A DNA stretch of 64,000 nt, taken from NCBI RefSeq assembly GCF_009192735.1, contig NZ_VTFU01000001.1, positions 930,001 to 994,000 of the forward strand, written 5' to 3'. Source of the stretch: Arthrobacter gandavensis. Lineage in GTDB: Bacteria > Actinomycetota > Actinomycetes > Actinomycetales > Micrococcaceae. A model generated the notes under the pieces. That model was not told the origin of the DNA and made no database searches. It saw only the letters and a list, made by a program, of their open reading frames with translations. Below, piece after piece: positions 47,708-56,584 of the stretch (the stretch's first letter is position 1; the number at the start of each line of letters is the position of its first letter). The translations under genes and the position numbers were made by a program.

Positions 47708-48915
47708 AGCGGCTGGGCGGTCCCGTCCAGGTAGAAGGCGCCAACTTCGATCTTCTTGTAGTCCACGGGGTCGTGCAGTGCGTGGGTCCGGATGTTGCGC
47801 CAGTACAGGTCCAGGCCAACGTGCGATGCGGTGGAGCTGGCGCCGGTCACCTCGTAGATGCGGTTGGCTACTTCCAGCCCGGTTTCGGTCGCCACGACTT
47901 TGAGCTCGGCAACGGCCACGGCAAACTCAGCCCGCTGGGCTGCCGTGAGCTGGCCGGAGCGGTTTACCTCGACGTCGAACCGCCTGTTCAGCTTCTCCGC
48001 CAGGGCGGCTACGGCCGCGGTACGCGCTTTCAGTTCGCCGAGCACCCGCTGGAACACGGGGTCCTCGGCGTAGGTTCGGGCATTCGACAGGAACCAGGCG
48101 TTTTTCCGGGCCAGCAGGATCTCCCGGCCGCGGGCCAAGGCTCCCTCAGCAATCCCGAGGTAGAAGTTTCCGAAACACAGCTGAACCCCTGGGGTCAGGA
48201 GGGACGCAATGGGTTCGTCGGTCACCTCACCCAAGATATCCTCGGGATCAACCTGCACATCGGTGTAGCGCACGGAGCCCGACGCCGTCAGCCGCTGGCC
48301 AAGATGGTCCCAGTCGTCCAGCAGTTCCACTCCGGGACGGTCTGTTTCGATGACGAAGGCGTAAACCCGGCCGGTTTGGGGACCACCCTGCACCACCGCG
48401 TTCACGATGATCACCTCACCCACGCCGGAACCGGTGGAGTACCGCTTGAGGCCGTTCAGGCGGTAGCCGCCGCCGTGCGGAACCAACACCAGCGTGGGGT
48501 CGACGGGATTGACTGAGTCTCCCCACAGCCAGTTTCCCCGCACCGTCCGCTCCCACCAGCCGCCCTGCCGTTCGGGGGCAGCGTAAAAGGCGATGCCGGC
48601 CTGGTTGAAGTAGTGGTACGCCAGCAGCTGGGCTACTGAACCGTCGACCCGTGCCAGGATGCGCACCGTCTCGAATGCGGACTCGAAATGTCCTCCCCCA
48701 CCGCCAAACTCGGCGGGAACCAGCAAGTTAACCAGGCCCGAGTCCTTGAGGAGCTCGGCTTCGGTGCGGGGTGCCGCGTTGGCGCGGTCCCGCGCCAGGA
48801 CGTCGGTTGCCAGCGCCTCGGCTACGGATTCGGCTGTTGTCCTCCACCGGCGCAGTTCGCCGTCATCAGCGGCACCGGCCCATGGGGTGCGGGGAAGGGT
48901 GTGGATTAGCGTCAT
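47692..48915 (-). CDS. SfnB/DszC-like acyl-CoA dehydrogenase-fold enzyme
   Basis: 407 aa, paralogous to the next gene but well diverged. LLKDSGLVNLLVPAEFGGGGGHFESAFETVRILARVDGSVAQLLAYHYFNQ, YRLNGLKRYSTGSGVGEVIIV, and LYWRNIRTHALHDPVDYKK (the RNxRTHxxHDPxxYK motif of SfnB/DszC-type flavin enzymes). These use reduced flavin from a reductase to oxygenate sulfur- or nitrogen-containing substrates. It lies 33 bp after the flavin monooxygenase gene in the same operon. No dedicated flavin reductase gene is seen nearby. Confidence 0.84.
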   Translation of the reverse strand: MTLIHTLPRTPWAGAADDGELRRWRTTAESVAEALATDVLARDRANAAPRTEAELLKDSGLVNLLVPAEFGGGGGHFESAFETVRILARVDGSVAQLLAYHYFNQAGIAFYAAPERQGGWWERTVRGNWLWGDSVNPVDPTLVLVPHGGGYRLNGLKRYSTGSGVGEVIIVNAVVQGGPQTGRVYAFVIETDRPGVELLDDWDHLGQRLTASGSVRYTDVQVDPEDILGEVTDEPIASLLTPGVQLCFGNFYLGIAEGALARGREILLARKNAWFLSNARTYAEDPVFQRVLGELKARTAAVAALAEKLNRRFDVEVNRSGQLTAAQRAEFAVAVAELKVVATETGLEVANRIYEVTGASSTASHVGLDLYWRNIRTHALHDPVDYKKIEVGAFYLDGTAQPLSLYT

Positions 48916-48948
48916 GAGTGGTTCTCCTTCAAAGTTGGATGGTCGGGA

Positions 48949-50388
48949 CTAGCTGGTGCTGCCCAGGACGGCCTCCGGCGTACGGGTCGCCCGTGCGTCA
49001 GCTGCCGAGGGCAGTCCGGCGTACGCTCCCCGGTAGCGGGCGGCGGGGTGGGTGTCCGCTACTCGGTTTTCGCCGGGACCCGAGATGTACTCACGCAGGG
49101 TTCCGCCGTCGTAGTCCTCCCACACGCGGCCACGTTTCCTGAGCTCGGGCACCACGAGGTCCACAAACTGCTCAAAGGAACCGGGTGTCACGGCGTACGC
49201 CAGGTTGATGCCGTCAAGCCCGGCTTCATCCACCCAGCGTTCCACTTCGTCGGCCACCGTCTCGGGTGAGCCCACCAGGACCGGGCCGATGCCTCCGATG
49301 CCCAGATAATCGGCGACAGCGTTCGGTGTCCAGGACCGCTTCGGATCCGCCGTCGTAAAGATCGACAGCGCCGAGCGCGCCGCATTTGTGTCCAGGTACT
49401 TCAGTTCTTCATCGGAGGCGTAACGGCTCAGGTCGAGTCCGGACCATCCACCATAGAACGTCATGGCGCCCTCGCGGGAGGAATAGGACAGGTACTCGCG
49501 GTGGAGCTTTTCAGCCGCCGCGTCGGAATCTGCGACGACGGCCGTCACCAGGGCGTAAATCTTCGCAGCGCCGCGCGGCCTCCCGGCGGCTTCGAACGCA
49601 TCCCGGGTGGCGTCGGTTGTTTTCCGGGTCAGGTCCGGGCGGATGGAGTTGAGGAAAATCCCCTCGGCGTGCTCCGCCCCGAACCGGCGTCCACGCGCCG
49701 AGGCGCCAGCCTGAAAGATGGCCGGCGTGCGCTGGGGCGAAGGCTCGGCCAAGTGGATGCCCGGTACCCGAAAGTACTCCCCCTCATGATTGATGGGATG
49801 CACCTTGGCCGGATCGGTGTAAATGCCGCGGTTGCGGTCCTTGACCACCGCGCCCTCTTCCCAGGAACCCTCCCACAGCTTGTACACCACGTCCATGAAT
49901 TCGTCCGCCAGATCGTAGCGGGCGTCGTGGTCCAGCTGCCGTTCCAAACCGAGGTTCCGGGCTGCCGACTCGAGATAACTGGTGACGACGTTCCAGCCGA
50001 TCCGGCCATCGGTGAGGTGGTCCAGTGTGGAGAATTTCCTGGCCAGCGCGTACGGCTGTTCGTAGGTCAGCGCGCTCGTGACGGCAAAGCCCAGCCGCGT
50101 TGTCACGGCCGCCATGGCCGAGATCTGCATGAAGGGGTCATTCAGCGGCACCTGGTCAGCGTCCAGCAGAGCGGGCGCGGAGGAGTTCTTATAGACGTCG
50201 TAGACGCCCAGGACATCCGCCAGGAACAAGGCGTCAAAAGTTCCCCGCTCCAGGGTCGAGGCGAGTCCGGTCCAATACCCCAGGGTGTTGTAGGTGTCCG
50301 CCCTGTTATCCGGATGGCGCCACAGACCTGGGCTTTGATGGGTTGGCGTGGTCATATCGAAGGCGTTGAGGCTGATCCGTTTGCTCAC
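48949..50388 (-). CDS. LLM-class flavin-dependent monooxygenase (NtaA/SnaA/DszA family)
   Basis: 479-aa bacterial-luciferase-like enzyme. ISLNAFDMTTPTHQSPGLWRHP, FDALFLADVLGVYDVY, LSTLDHLTDGRIGWNVVTSYLESAARNLG and the AIFQAGASARGRRFGAEHAEGIF region are diagnostic of the NtaA/SnaA/DszA branch, which uses FMNH2 to cleave C-N or C-S bonds (nitrilotriacetate, dibenzothiophene sulfone, sulfonates). Substrate here unknown; the operon's SAM-type riboswitch points to a sulfur compound. It lies 52 bp after the second permease. Confidence 0.92.
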   Translation of the reverse strand: MSKRISLNAFDMTTPTHQSPGLWRHPDNRADTYNTLGYWTGLASTLERGTFDALFLADVLGVYDVYKNSSAPALLDADQVPLNDPFMQISAMAAVTTRLGFAVTSALTYEQPYALARKFSTLDHLTDGRIGWNVVTSYLESAARNLGLERQLDHDARYDLADEFMDVVYKLWEGSWEEGAVVKDRNRGIYTDPAKVHPINHEGEYFRVPGIHLAEPSPQRTPAIFQAGASARGRRFGAEHAEGIFLNSIRPDLTRKTTDATRDAFEAAGRPRGAAKIYALVTAVVADSDAAAEKLHREYLSYSSREGAMTFYGGWSGLDLSRYASDEELKYLDTNAARSALSIFTTADPKRSWTPNAVADYLGIGGIGPVLVGSPETVADEVERWVDEAGLDGINLAYAVTPGSFEQFVDLVVPELRKRGRVWEDYDGGTLREYISGPGENRVADTHPAARYRGAYAGLPSAADARATRTPEAVLGSTS

Positions 50389-50440
50389 GGGGTCAGTCCT
50401 TTCTCATGGCTTAATGCGGTTCTTCAAACGGTCAAGGGGC

Positions 50441-51382
50441 TTATTTACCGACACCGCTGGTCAGTCCATCGACCATCCAGCGCTGGAGGATGGTTGCGGC
50501 GGCAAAGACCGGAACGACGACGACGCAGCTGGCCGCGGCGATCTTGCCAAAGTGCGGCGTCCTGTCCCCGTAGTAGAGCGACAGGACCACCGGCGCTGTC
50601 TGTGTCTCCGGGCTCTGGGTCAGGACCGTGGCCAGCAGGAATTCGTTGTAGTTGAGGATCGCGAGGATCGTTCCGACAGCAATCAGGGCCGGCAGCATCA
50701 GCGGCAGCACCACGTAGGCGAGTTGGCGCCACAAACCGGCACCGTCCATCGCTGCGGCCTCGAACAGCTCACCCGGCAACCGCCGGACAAAACCCTCCAG
50801 CAGCCAGACGGCCACGGGCAGGTTAAGCAGCGCGTACACCAGGGTGAGTCCGGCCAGGGTGTCGTTCAGGCCGAGCACCCGCAGGAGCGTGAACAGGGGA
50901 ATCACGGCCACAATGGGTGGCAGGAGCCACGGACTGGTCAGCACGCTGGCAAGTGTCCTTCCGCCGGTTGAGTTGCGGACCATCGCCAAGGCGCCGGGCA
51001 GGGCGAAAACCAGCGACAGGGCCGTGCCGCACAGCGCGGCGGTGGCCGAATTTGCTATCGAGCGCACCAGGTCGGTTCCCTGCACCGCTTCCGTCCAGTT
51101 GGAAAACCGGGGCTGAGGGCTGAAGAGGATGCCGGAGACGGTTTCATCCCGACCCATCAGGGAGACTGAGAACAGATAGGCCAAGGGGAGCAGTGTCGCC
51201 GCAAGAGCAAGCACCACCACTGTCACCGACCATCCCGAAGCATGTCGGCTGCGCGCACCGAGGGACCGGCCGGTGAAAGGGCGCGGGTGAATGGTCCGGC
51301 GGCTGATGTTCGCAGGGAAGCGCGGGGTGTCGGTGACGGGCGCGGCAACTGTCATGTTTTGTTGCGTCGTTTCAGTGCTCAC
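50441..51382 (-). CDS. ABC transporter permease, MalG-type
   Basis: 313 aa with six hydrophobic segments and the EAA-type loop VRRLPGELFEAAAMDGAGLWRQLAYVVLPLMLPAL in the second half, as in MalG-type permeases. The first about 45 residues are hydrophilic. Its GTG start overlaps the stop of the MalF-type gene (GTGA). Forms the inner-membrane channel with the neighbouring permease. No ATPase gene is in the operon, so a shared MsmK-like ATPase encoded elsewhere is probably used (inference). Confidence 0.9.
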   Translation of the reverse strand: MSTETTQQNMTVAAPVTDTPRFPANISRRTIHPRPFTGRSLGARSRHASGWSVTVVVLALAATLLPLAYLFSVSLMGRDETVSGILFSPQPRFSNWTEAVQGTDLVRSIANSATAALCGTALSLVFALPGALAMVRNSTGGRTLASVLTSPWLLPPIVAVIPLFTLLRVLGLNDTLAGLTLVYALLNLPVAVWLLEGFVRRLPGELFEAAAMDGAGLWRQLAYVVLPLMLPALIAVGTILAILNYNEFLLATVLTQSPETQTAPVVLSLYYGDRTPHFGKIAAASCVVVVPVFAAATILQRWMVDGLTSGVGK

Positions 51383-52338
51383 GCGGCCGCTCCGTCTCTG
51401 TGGCGAAGCTTGGCGGAGACTGCCGCCACCGGAAGGGTCAGCGCGGCAACCAGCGCTGCCAGCAGCACAGTGATGGCGGCTGCCCGGCCCACATCGAATT
51501 CCCGGAATGCCGCCTGGTAAATGAGCAGCGACGTCGTGGTGGTGGCCTGCCCGGGTCCTCCGGACGTCATCATGAACACGAGGTCAAAGACCTTCAATGC
51601 CAGGACAAGGCGGATGAAGGCGGCGGCTGCCACGGTCGCGGCGATGGTGGGCCATGTGACGGAGCGGAACAGACGCCAGCCGTGCGCGCCGTCGAGCCTT
51701 GCCGCCTCGATCACGGACCGGTCCTGGGCTAGTAAGGCCGCGAAAACCAGGAGGAACACCAGCGGCGTCCATTCCCAGACATCTGCCACCATCACCGCTC
51801 CCAGGGCGAAGCGCCGGTCCGACAGCAGGGCGGGAGCTTCAACGCCCACATATCGGAGCAGCGTGGCGAGCAGGCCGCCGGCCGGATTAAAGATCAGCTT
51901 CCACAGTGTTCCGACAATCACCGGGGGCACGATCAGCGGCAGAAGGAGCATCGTGCGCACCAGTGACCCGGAACGGGCAGCCTGGTGGACTGCTGCAGCC
52001 GTGATGACGCCAAGGACCACGCTCGCGGCGGATACACCGATTGCATACAGCCCCGTCCGCCACAGGCTGGCCACGATATCCGAGTCCGCCAGCACCGCGG
52101 TGAAATTGGCGGTTCCGGCGAACTCCTTGAAGGGCTTGCCCAGGGACGATTCAGTAAAGGCGGCGCCTATGAGGAACGCCAGCGGAAAGACGCCGAGCAC
52201 CAGCAGGGACAGGACCGTGGGTGAGACGAAGATCCTTCCGGTCCGTGCGTCCGCGGCATTGACCCGGATACCGCCATGTCCGGCCGTCAGGCCGCGGCGG
52301 CGGGCCACGCTCGCCGCGGTCAAAGTATCTGCTCCCAT
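51379..52338 (-). CDS. ABC transporter permease, MalF-type
   Basis: 319 aa, six hydrophobic segments, EAA loop near LLAQDRSVIEAARLDGAHGWRLFRSVTWPTIAAT, and the MalF-like C-terminal VFDLVFMMTSGGPGQATTTTSLLIYQAAFREF. It overlaps the binding-protein gene by 19 nt upstream and the MalG-type gene by 4 nt downstream. This transporter subfamily usually takes up sugars or glycerophosphodiesters; in this operon a sulfur-bearing or sugar-like organosulfur substrate is possible. Confidence 0.9.
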   Translation of the reverse strand: MGADTLTAASVARRRGLTAGHGGIRVNAADARTGRIFVSPTVLSLLVLGVFPLAFLIGAAFTESSLGKPFKEFAGTANFTAVLADSDIVASLWRTGLYAIGVSAASVVLGVITAAAVHQAARSGSLVRTMLLLPLIVPPVIVGTLWKLIFNPAGGLLATLLRYVGVEAPALLSDRRFALGAVMVADVWEWTPLVFLLVFAALLAQDRSVIEAARLDGAHGWRLFRSVTWPTIAATVAAAAFIRLVLALKVFDLVFMMTSGGPGQATTTTSLLIYQAAFREFDVGRAAAITVLLAALVAALTLPVAAVSAKLRHRDGAAA

Positions 52339-53633
52339 TCAGCCTGTACCCGGTCCATGGTTTCCTCGGCGGTTCCTCCCTGTCCGGCCAGGAGTTTGGC
52401 CAGTTCATCCGTGAGGATCTGTGCCGCCTGATTGGCGTTCTCTCCGGTGGGCCAGGCCAGCGCACCGTTCAGAGTGGTCCGGTTGACTTCCTGCAGCTCA
52501 GGGTAGGCGTCACCGTAGGTGGAGCTTTCCAGCGAGGACTGGCGGTTTGGGTCGATTCCCGTGGGTGGGTCGGCGGTCAGCAGCGCTTCGTTGACTTCGG
52601 ATGAAGCGGCCCAGGCAATGAATTCCTTTGCCAGCTCTTCCTTTTCCGTGTTCTCCGCCACCACCCAGGTGAACCCGGCCACAAGGGATGCCCTGGCTTC
52701 TGCCTGCTGTCCGCCAACGGGCAGCGTGGTCACTCCCCATTTGCCGGCGACTTTGGAGTCTTCGTTGAGTTCGGAACCGACGCCAAGGTCCGTCCAGTTC
52801 TCGATGAACCCCACCTTGCCGTCGAACCAGGCACCGTTACCAACCCCAAAATCAGTTTCGGAGGCCGTCGGATACGCAACTTTCGCTGATTGCTGCAGGT
52901 TTTCGGCTGCTGCAACGGCTGCCGGGGTGTTGATGGTGGGCCGTCCGTCGCCGTCCACGAATTCCCCGCCGAACCCGGCGAGCCGGTTGGCGTAGGAGGC
53001 GCCCAGGATCAGCGGTGATTTTTGACCGAAAACAGCAGCACCGTAGGTTCCCTCGGCTTGCTCGTTTTCGGTGATGACACGCGACTGGTGAAGGTATTCG
53101 TCCCAGGTGGCCGGCGGCGTTTCGAATCCGTTCCGAGCCAAAATCTCGGTGTTGTAGAAAAGGACGTGAGTGTCGCCGTCGAACGGCAATCCGTACCGCT
53201 TCTCCCCCACCAGCGTGTACTGGTCATAGATGGAGGGAATGAAATCCCCGGTGTCCAGCTCATCCGATGCGTCGATCCACTCGGTCAGGTCCTTGATCGA
53301 GTCATCCGCCGCCAGATCGCCGATGGACACATACCAGGGTGCCGCGACGTCGAATTTGTTGGCCCCCGACTGCTGATCCAGTGCCAGCGTGGACCCGATC
53401 TCGTCGTACGGCACGATGGTGGGCTTGATGGTCGCGCCCGTCTTTTTCTTGAACTCCTCGCTCAACCACTCTGAGGCCCCTTCATGGGACGTGATCAGCA
53501 GGACGTTCAGCTCTTCGCCTTCGAAAGGCGCGCCGCTTCCCTCACCGGCCGTTGATGGTGCGGCGCAGGATGCAAGCGACAGTGCCAGCAAGGGCAGGGC
53601 TGTCAGGACGAACGATGTGGTGCGGGCAGTCAT
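52320..53633 (-). CDS. family-1 extracellular solute-binding lipoprotein
   Basis: 437 aa. Lipoprotein signal MTARTTSFVLTALPLLALSLASCAAPS (lipobox LASC), then a family-1 binding protein: ELNVLLITSHEGASEWLSEEFKKKTGATIKPTIVPYDEI, YGLPFDGDTHVLFYNTEILARNGFETPPATWDEY, and WAASSEVNEALLTADPPTGI. The ATG at MTARTT is chosen from the signal peptide; the frame is open far upstream but that is the riboswitch leader. AGGAG is 12 nt before the ATG. First gene of the operon, so its translation is the likely control point of the riboswitch. Confidence 0.9.
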   Translation of the reverse strand: MTARTTSFVLTALPLLALSLASCAAPSTAGEGSGAPFEGEELNVLLITSHEGASEWLSEEFKKKTGATIKPTIVPYDEIGSTLALDQQSGANKFDVAAPWYVSIGDLAADDSIKDLTEWIDASDELDTGDFIPSIYDQYTLVGEKRYGLPFDGDTHVLFYNTEILARNGFETPPATWDEYLHQSRVITENEQAEGTYGAAVFGQKSPLILGASYANRLAGFGGEFVDGDGRPTINTPAAVAAAENLQQSAKVAYPTASETDFGVGNGAWFDGKVGFIENWTDLGVGSELNEDSKVAGKWGVTTLPVGGQQAEARASLVAGFTWVVAENTEKEELAKEFIAWAASSEVNEALLTADPPTGIDPNRQSSLESSTYGDAYPELQEVNRTTLNGALAWPTGENANQAAQILTDELAKLLAGQGGTAEETMDRVQAEWEQIL

Positions 53634-53645
53634 GGCTGAGCTGAA

Positions 53646-53694
53646 CTCCTGTGGCAGGGGCGCAGCTGTGCCACTCGTGGCAGGCGCATGCGCC
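53646..53694 (-). promoter_or_regulatory. predicted expression platform of the SAM-type riboswitch
   Basis: On the minus strand: palindrome GGCGCATGCGCC (53683-53694), then TGCCAC-GA-GTGGCA (53669-53682), then a second TGCCAC (53651-53656) that abuts the ribosome site AGGAG (53646-53650). The single GTGGCA can pair with either TGCCAC, so two exclusive folds exist, one of which closes a hairpin against the ribosome site. This suggests control of translation start (inference). Confidence 0.5.
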
Positions 53695-53699
53695 GTACT

Positions 53700-53810
53700 T
53701 GCCGGAAGGAGGTTTCCCGCCGGCCCAATCTTCACCTGGAGCACCCCGCTACGGCGAGAGGGTTGCTGTCCAGCCGGCCAGGGCCGATGGCTGGAACTCT
53801 TGATTGCTGG
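53700..53810 (-). ncRNA. SAM-I/SAM-IV clan riboswitch
   Basis: The leader of the binding-protein operon reads, on the minus strand, GAGTTCCAGCC...GGCTGGACAGCAACCCTC...GCGGGGTGCTCCAGGTGAAGATTG. This matches the SAM-IV arrangement remembered from mycobacterial examples: GAGUGCCAGC...GCUGGCCGGCAACCCUCC...GUGGGGUGCCCCGGGUGAUGACC. P1 is CAATC (53802-53806) with GATTG (53726-53730); a P2-type stem is CCAGCC/GGCTGG; a 3' stem GCCGG...CCGGC follows as in SAM-IV. It should turn the operon down when S-adenosylmethionine is plentiful. Subclass (SAM-IV or the SAM-I/IV variant) not settled by eye; exact ends are approximate. Confidence 0.85.
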
Positions 53811-53814
53811 TATC

Positions 53815-53843
53815 AGGCTAGGTGCGCCGGTCCCGGTTGCCAA
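53815..53843 (-). promoter_or_regulatory. promoter of the riboswitch-controlled operon
   Basis: On the minus strand TTGGCA (53838-53843), 17-bp spacer, TAGCCT (53815-53820). Predicted start near 53808, just before the 5' strand of the riboswitch P1 stem. Confidence 0.65.
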
Positions 53844-53927
53844 AGCTCCGCGTCGCATGACGCAAAGCGGCATCAAACGACGTCAGAGAGGGAAACACGG
53901 CGTCACACTTGCGTTTTATGACCTGCG

Positions 53928-54410
53928 CTAGACGCCGGCGCCGCGCAGCGCAGCCACAGTGTTGACGGCTGCGGCCACCGCCTCGTAGCCCTTGTCTTCC
54001 GAAGACCCGGGCAGGCCTGCCCGGTCCAGGCCCTGCTGTTCGGTGTCACAGGTGAGCACCCCGAAACCGATGGGCGTTCCAGTCCGGACGCTGACGTCGG
54101 TCAGTCCCGTGGTGGCCGCCGAGCACACGTAATCAAAGTGCGGCGTACCGCCGCGGATAACGACGCCGAGCGCCACCACGGCGTCGTAGTGCGGTGCCAG
54201 CCGGGCGGCGGCGACCGGAAGCTCGAAGCTGCCCGGAACACGGATCAGCTTCGGTGTGAGTCCGGCATCCTCGACGGCACGAAGGGCTCCGCCGATAAGT
54301 CCGTCCATGATCTCGGTATGCCAGCTGGCGGCCACGATGGCCACCCGTATGTTCAGGGCCGCTGCCCTAATGCTGCTGACGTCGTTGTCGGGTGCGCCGT
54401 GTCCGCTCAT
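53928..54410 (-). CDS. ribH: 6,7-dimethyl-8-ribityllumazine synthase RibH
   Basis: 160-aa lumazine synthase, penultimate step of riboflavin synthesis, usually a 60-mer capsid or pentamer. [34 protein letters not shown], and the catalytic-histidine segment [15 protein letters not shown], then [20 protein letters not shown]. Last gene of the rib operon, 39 bp after ribBA. No clear terminator was seen between its stop and the promoter of the sulfur operon. Confidence 0.96.
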   Translation of the reverse strand: MSGHGAPDNDVSSIRAAALNIRVAIVAASWHTEIMDGLIGGALRAVEDAGLTPKLIRVPGSFELPVAAARLAPHYDAVVALGVVIRGGTPHFDYVCSAATTGLTDVSVRTGTPIGFGVLTCDTEQQGLDRAGLPGSSEDKGYEAVAAAVNTVAALRGAGV

Positions 54411-54449
54411 GGGTTGTGCTCCTTAGTGGTGGTGGGAAGGTTGTGCTGT

Positions 54450-55832
54450 TCAAATCTGATGGACCGGCTCGGTCCGCCGCAACGACAAGTGATGGTTCAT
54501 GCGGTCCCGCTTGGTCTGCAGATAACGCTCGTTCTCCGCCCGGAGCGGGACTTCGGAGGGAACCATGGCTTCCACGGTGATTCCGAATTCCCGCAGCCGG
54601 TCCCGCTTGAGCGGGTTATTGCTCAACAGCCGGATCCGGTCCAAACCCAGAGCATGCAGGATCTCGGCCGCAGCCTGGTAGTTCCGCGCATCAACCGGAA
54701 GGCCCAGCTGCTCGTTGGCCTCCACCGTGTCTGCACCGGCTTCCTGCAACGCATAGGCCCGCAGTTTGTTTGCCAGGCCGATTCCCCGCCCTTCATGTCC
54801 GCGCAGATAAATGACCGTTCCGCCATGCATGCTGATCAGGTCCAGCGCCTGTTCCAGCTGTTCCCCGCAGTCGCAGCGGTAGGAGGCAAAGACGTCTCCG
54901 GTCAAGCATTCCGAATGCAGCCGCACGAGCGGGGCACGGTTGCCGTTTCCGGCCGGTCCGGGCCACTCGGCATGGTGCCGCAGCCCGGTTCCCGGCGCGG
55001 AGATGCTCATGTGCTCGGCGCCGGTGCGCGGGTCGGTCCAGGCCCGGGCGGTGAAGTTGCCAAAGGCTGTGGGCAAATGGACTTCGGGACCCGGCACGAC
55101 GGCGGCGGCCGACTCCAGGGGATCCGCTGGTTCCCCGGCGGTGGTGCTTGGTTCTGGAAGCTTTGCAGCCGGGTACGCGGTATCCGGGTTCGCTGTATTT
55201 AGGCTTGCTGTTTCCAAGTCCAGTGTTTCCAGGTAAACCACCAAATCCTCGATGGAGACCAGCGGAAGGCCGTGGGCGTCGGCGAATTCCCGCAGGGCCG
55301 GCAGCCGCATCATGGTCCCCTCGTCATGCACGAGTTCAGCGATGACACCCACCGGGGTGCACCCGGCCAGCCGGGCCAGTTCCACGGCTGCCTCGGTGTG
55401 GCCGCGGCGGCCGCGGACGCCGTCGTCGTGTGCCCTCAGCGGGAAAATATGTCCCGGGCGCGTCAGTTCAGATGCAGCGGCGCCGGGGTCGGCCAGAATG
55501 CGCGACGTGACAGCGCGGTCGCCGGCGCTGATGCCGGTGGTGATGCTAGCCGCCGCGTCGCAGGAGACCGTGTAGGCGGTGCCCTTCGCGTCCTCATTGA
55601 CGGCAGTCATGGGCGGCAGCATCAACCGGTCGGCGTAGGAGTTCGGCAACGGCACGCAGATCACGCCCGAGGTGTAGCGGACCGTCCAACCCATCAGCTC
55701 CGGTGTGGCGTGCTGCGCCGCGAAGATGATGTCCCCCTCGTTTTCGCGGTCCTCATCATCAACAACCAGGACGGGACGGCCTGCGGCGATCGCCGTGATG
55801 GCTGCCGGAATGTCATCGAGACGGACGCTCAT
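54450..55832 (-). CDS. ribBA: bifunctional DHBP synthase / GTP cyclohydrolase II RibBA
   Basis: 460 aa. The N-terminal RibB half has VLVVDDEDRENEGDIIFAAQ, TGISAGDRAVT and GHIFPLRAHDDGVRGRRGHTEAAVELARLAG; a variable Glu/Pro/Thr linker follows at about residues 205-240; the C-terminal RibA half has the zinc cysteines in HSECLTGDVFASYRCDCGEQLEQAL and GHEGRGIGLANK. Makes both starting precursors of riboflavin. It overlaps ribE as ATGA. Confidence 0.95.
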   Translation of the reverse strand: MSVRLDDIPAAITAIAAGRPVLVVDDEDRENEGDIIFAAQHATPELMGWTVRYTSGVICVPLPNSYADRLMLPPMTAVNEDAKGTAYTVSCDAAASITTGISAGDRAVTSRILADPGAAASELTRPGHIFPLRAHDDGVRGRRGHTEAAVELARLAGCTPVGVIAELVHDEGTMMRLPALREFADAHGLPLVSIEDLVVYLETLDLETASLNTANPDTAYPAAKLPEPSTTAGEPADPLESAAAVVPGPEVHLPTAFGNFTARAWTDPRTGAEHMSISAPGTGLRHHAEWPGPAGNGNRAPLVRLHSECLTGDVFASYRCDCGEQLEQALDLISMHGGTVIYLRGHEGRGIGLANKLRAYALQEAGADTVEANEQLGLPVDARNYQAAAEILHALGLDRIRLLSNNPLKRDRLREFGITVEAMVPSEVPLRAENERYLQTKRDRMNHHLSLRRTEPVHQI

Positions 55833-56491
55833 GAGGCGTCCCCGTCCTGCCGCCCGCCGGCAGCGTGCGCCGGTTGACGCGGATTGGTGAACGCCAGCAG
55901 CCGTTCGGCGTACTTGGCCAGCACATCCACTTCCAGGTTAACCGCTCCCCCGGGCTTCAGCTGCCCCAGCCCGGTTTCGGCCAGCGTGGTGGGAATCAGG
56001 CCAACCTCAAACCACTGCTCCGGTTCGCCGGCGTCGCTGACCCCGGTCACTGTGAGCGATACTCCGTCCACTGCAATCGAGCCCTTTTCCGCAATGTAGC
56101 GGGCGAGCCGCTGCGGAACCGCGAACCGCAGCCGCTCCCAGGTTCCCCTGTTTTCACGTTCGAGCAGTTCCCCGACGCCGTCCACATGTCCCTGGACCAC
56201 GTGGCCGTCCAGCCGGCCACCGGCCGGGACGCAGCGTTCCAGGTTCACTGCCGCTCCGGGCCGCAAATTGCCTGTCGTGGTGCGGTTCAGGGTTTCCCCC
56301 ATGACATCGAGCGAAATCCGTTCGCCATGAACGGCAGTGGCGGTGAGGCATACGCCGTTGACCGCTAGGGAACCGCCCGGTTCGAGTCCTGCTCCCGTTT
56401 GCGGAGCCTTGATCACCAGCACCACGGAGTCGTCGTTGTTTGGTTCCAGGGATTCAACGCTGCCCTGCTCAGCCACAATTCCGGTAAACAT
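55829..56491 (-). CDS. ribE: riboflavin synthase alpha subunit
   Basis: 220-aa enzyme with two lumazine-binding repeats: MFTGIVAEQGSVESLEP..LAVNGVCLTATAV..GETL and VQGHVDGVGELLERE..IAVDGVSLTVTGV..VGLIPTT. It dismutates two lumazines to riboflavin plus pyrimidinedione. The C-terminal 15 residues are a non-conserved tail overlapping ribBA. In E. coli naming this is ribC. It lies 93 bp after ribD, across a two-copy 23-bp repeat. Confidence 0.95.
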   Translation of the reverse strand: MFTGIVAEQGSVESLEPNNDDSVVLVIKAPQTGAGLEPGGSLAVNGVCLTATAVHGERISLDVMGETLNRTTTGNLRPGAAVNLERCVPAGGRLDGHVVQGHVDGVGELLERENRGTWERLRFAVPQRLARYIAEKGSIAVDGVSLTVTGVSDAGEPEQWFEVGLIPTTLAETGLGQLKPGGAVNLEVDVLAKYAERLLAFTNPRQPAHAAGGRQDGDAS

Positions 56492-56524
56492 GTGTGCTCC
56501 TTCTACGGTGGATTAGTTGCGCAT

Positions 56525-56570
56525 GCGGCACGCGGGAGGGGACGGCTGCGGCACGCGGGAGGGGGCGGCT
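56525..56570. repeat. two-copy 23-bp direct repeat between ribD and ribE
   Basis: GCGGCACGCGGGAGGGGACGGCT followed directly by a second copy with one change (GGGGGCGG), at 56525-56547 and 56548-56570. It lies in the 93-bp ribD-ribE spacer. Confidence 0.85.
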
Positions 56571-56584
56571 GCGGACGCCGGGGC

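Noticed and set aside
52320-53876. Longer form of the binding protein starting upstream of 53633
   Set aside because: The extra codons translate the riboswitch leader; the lipoprotein signal begins exactly at the ATG at 53633.
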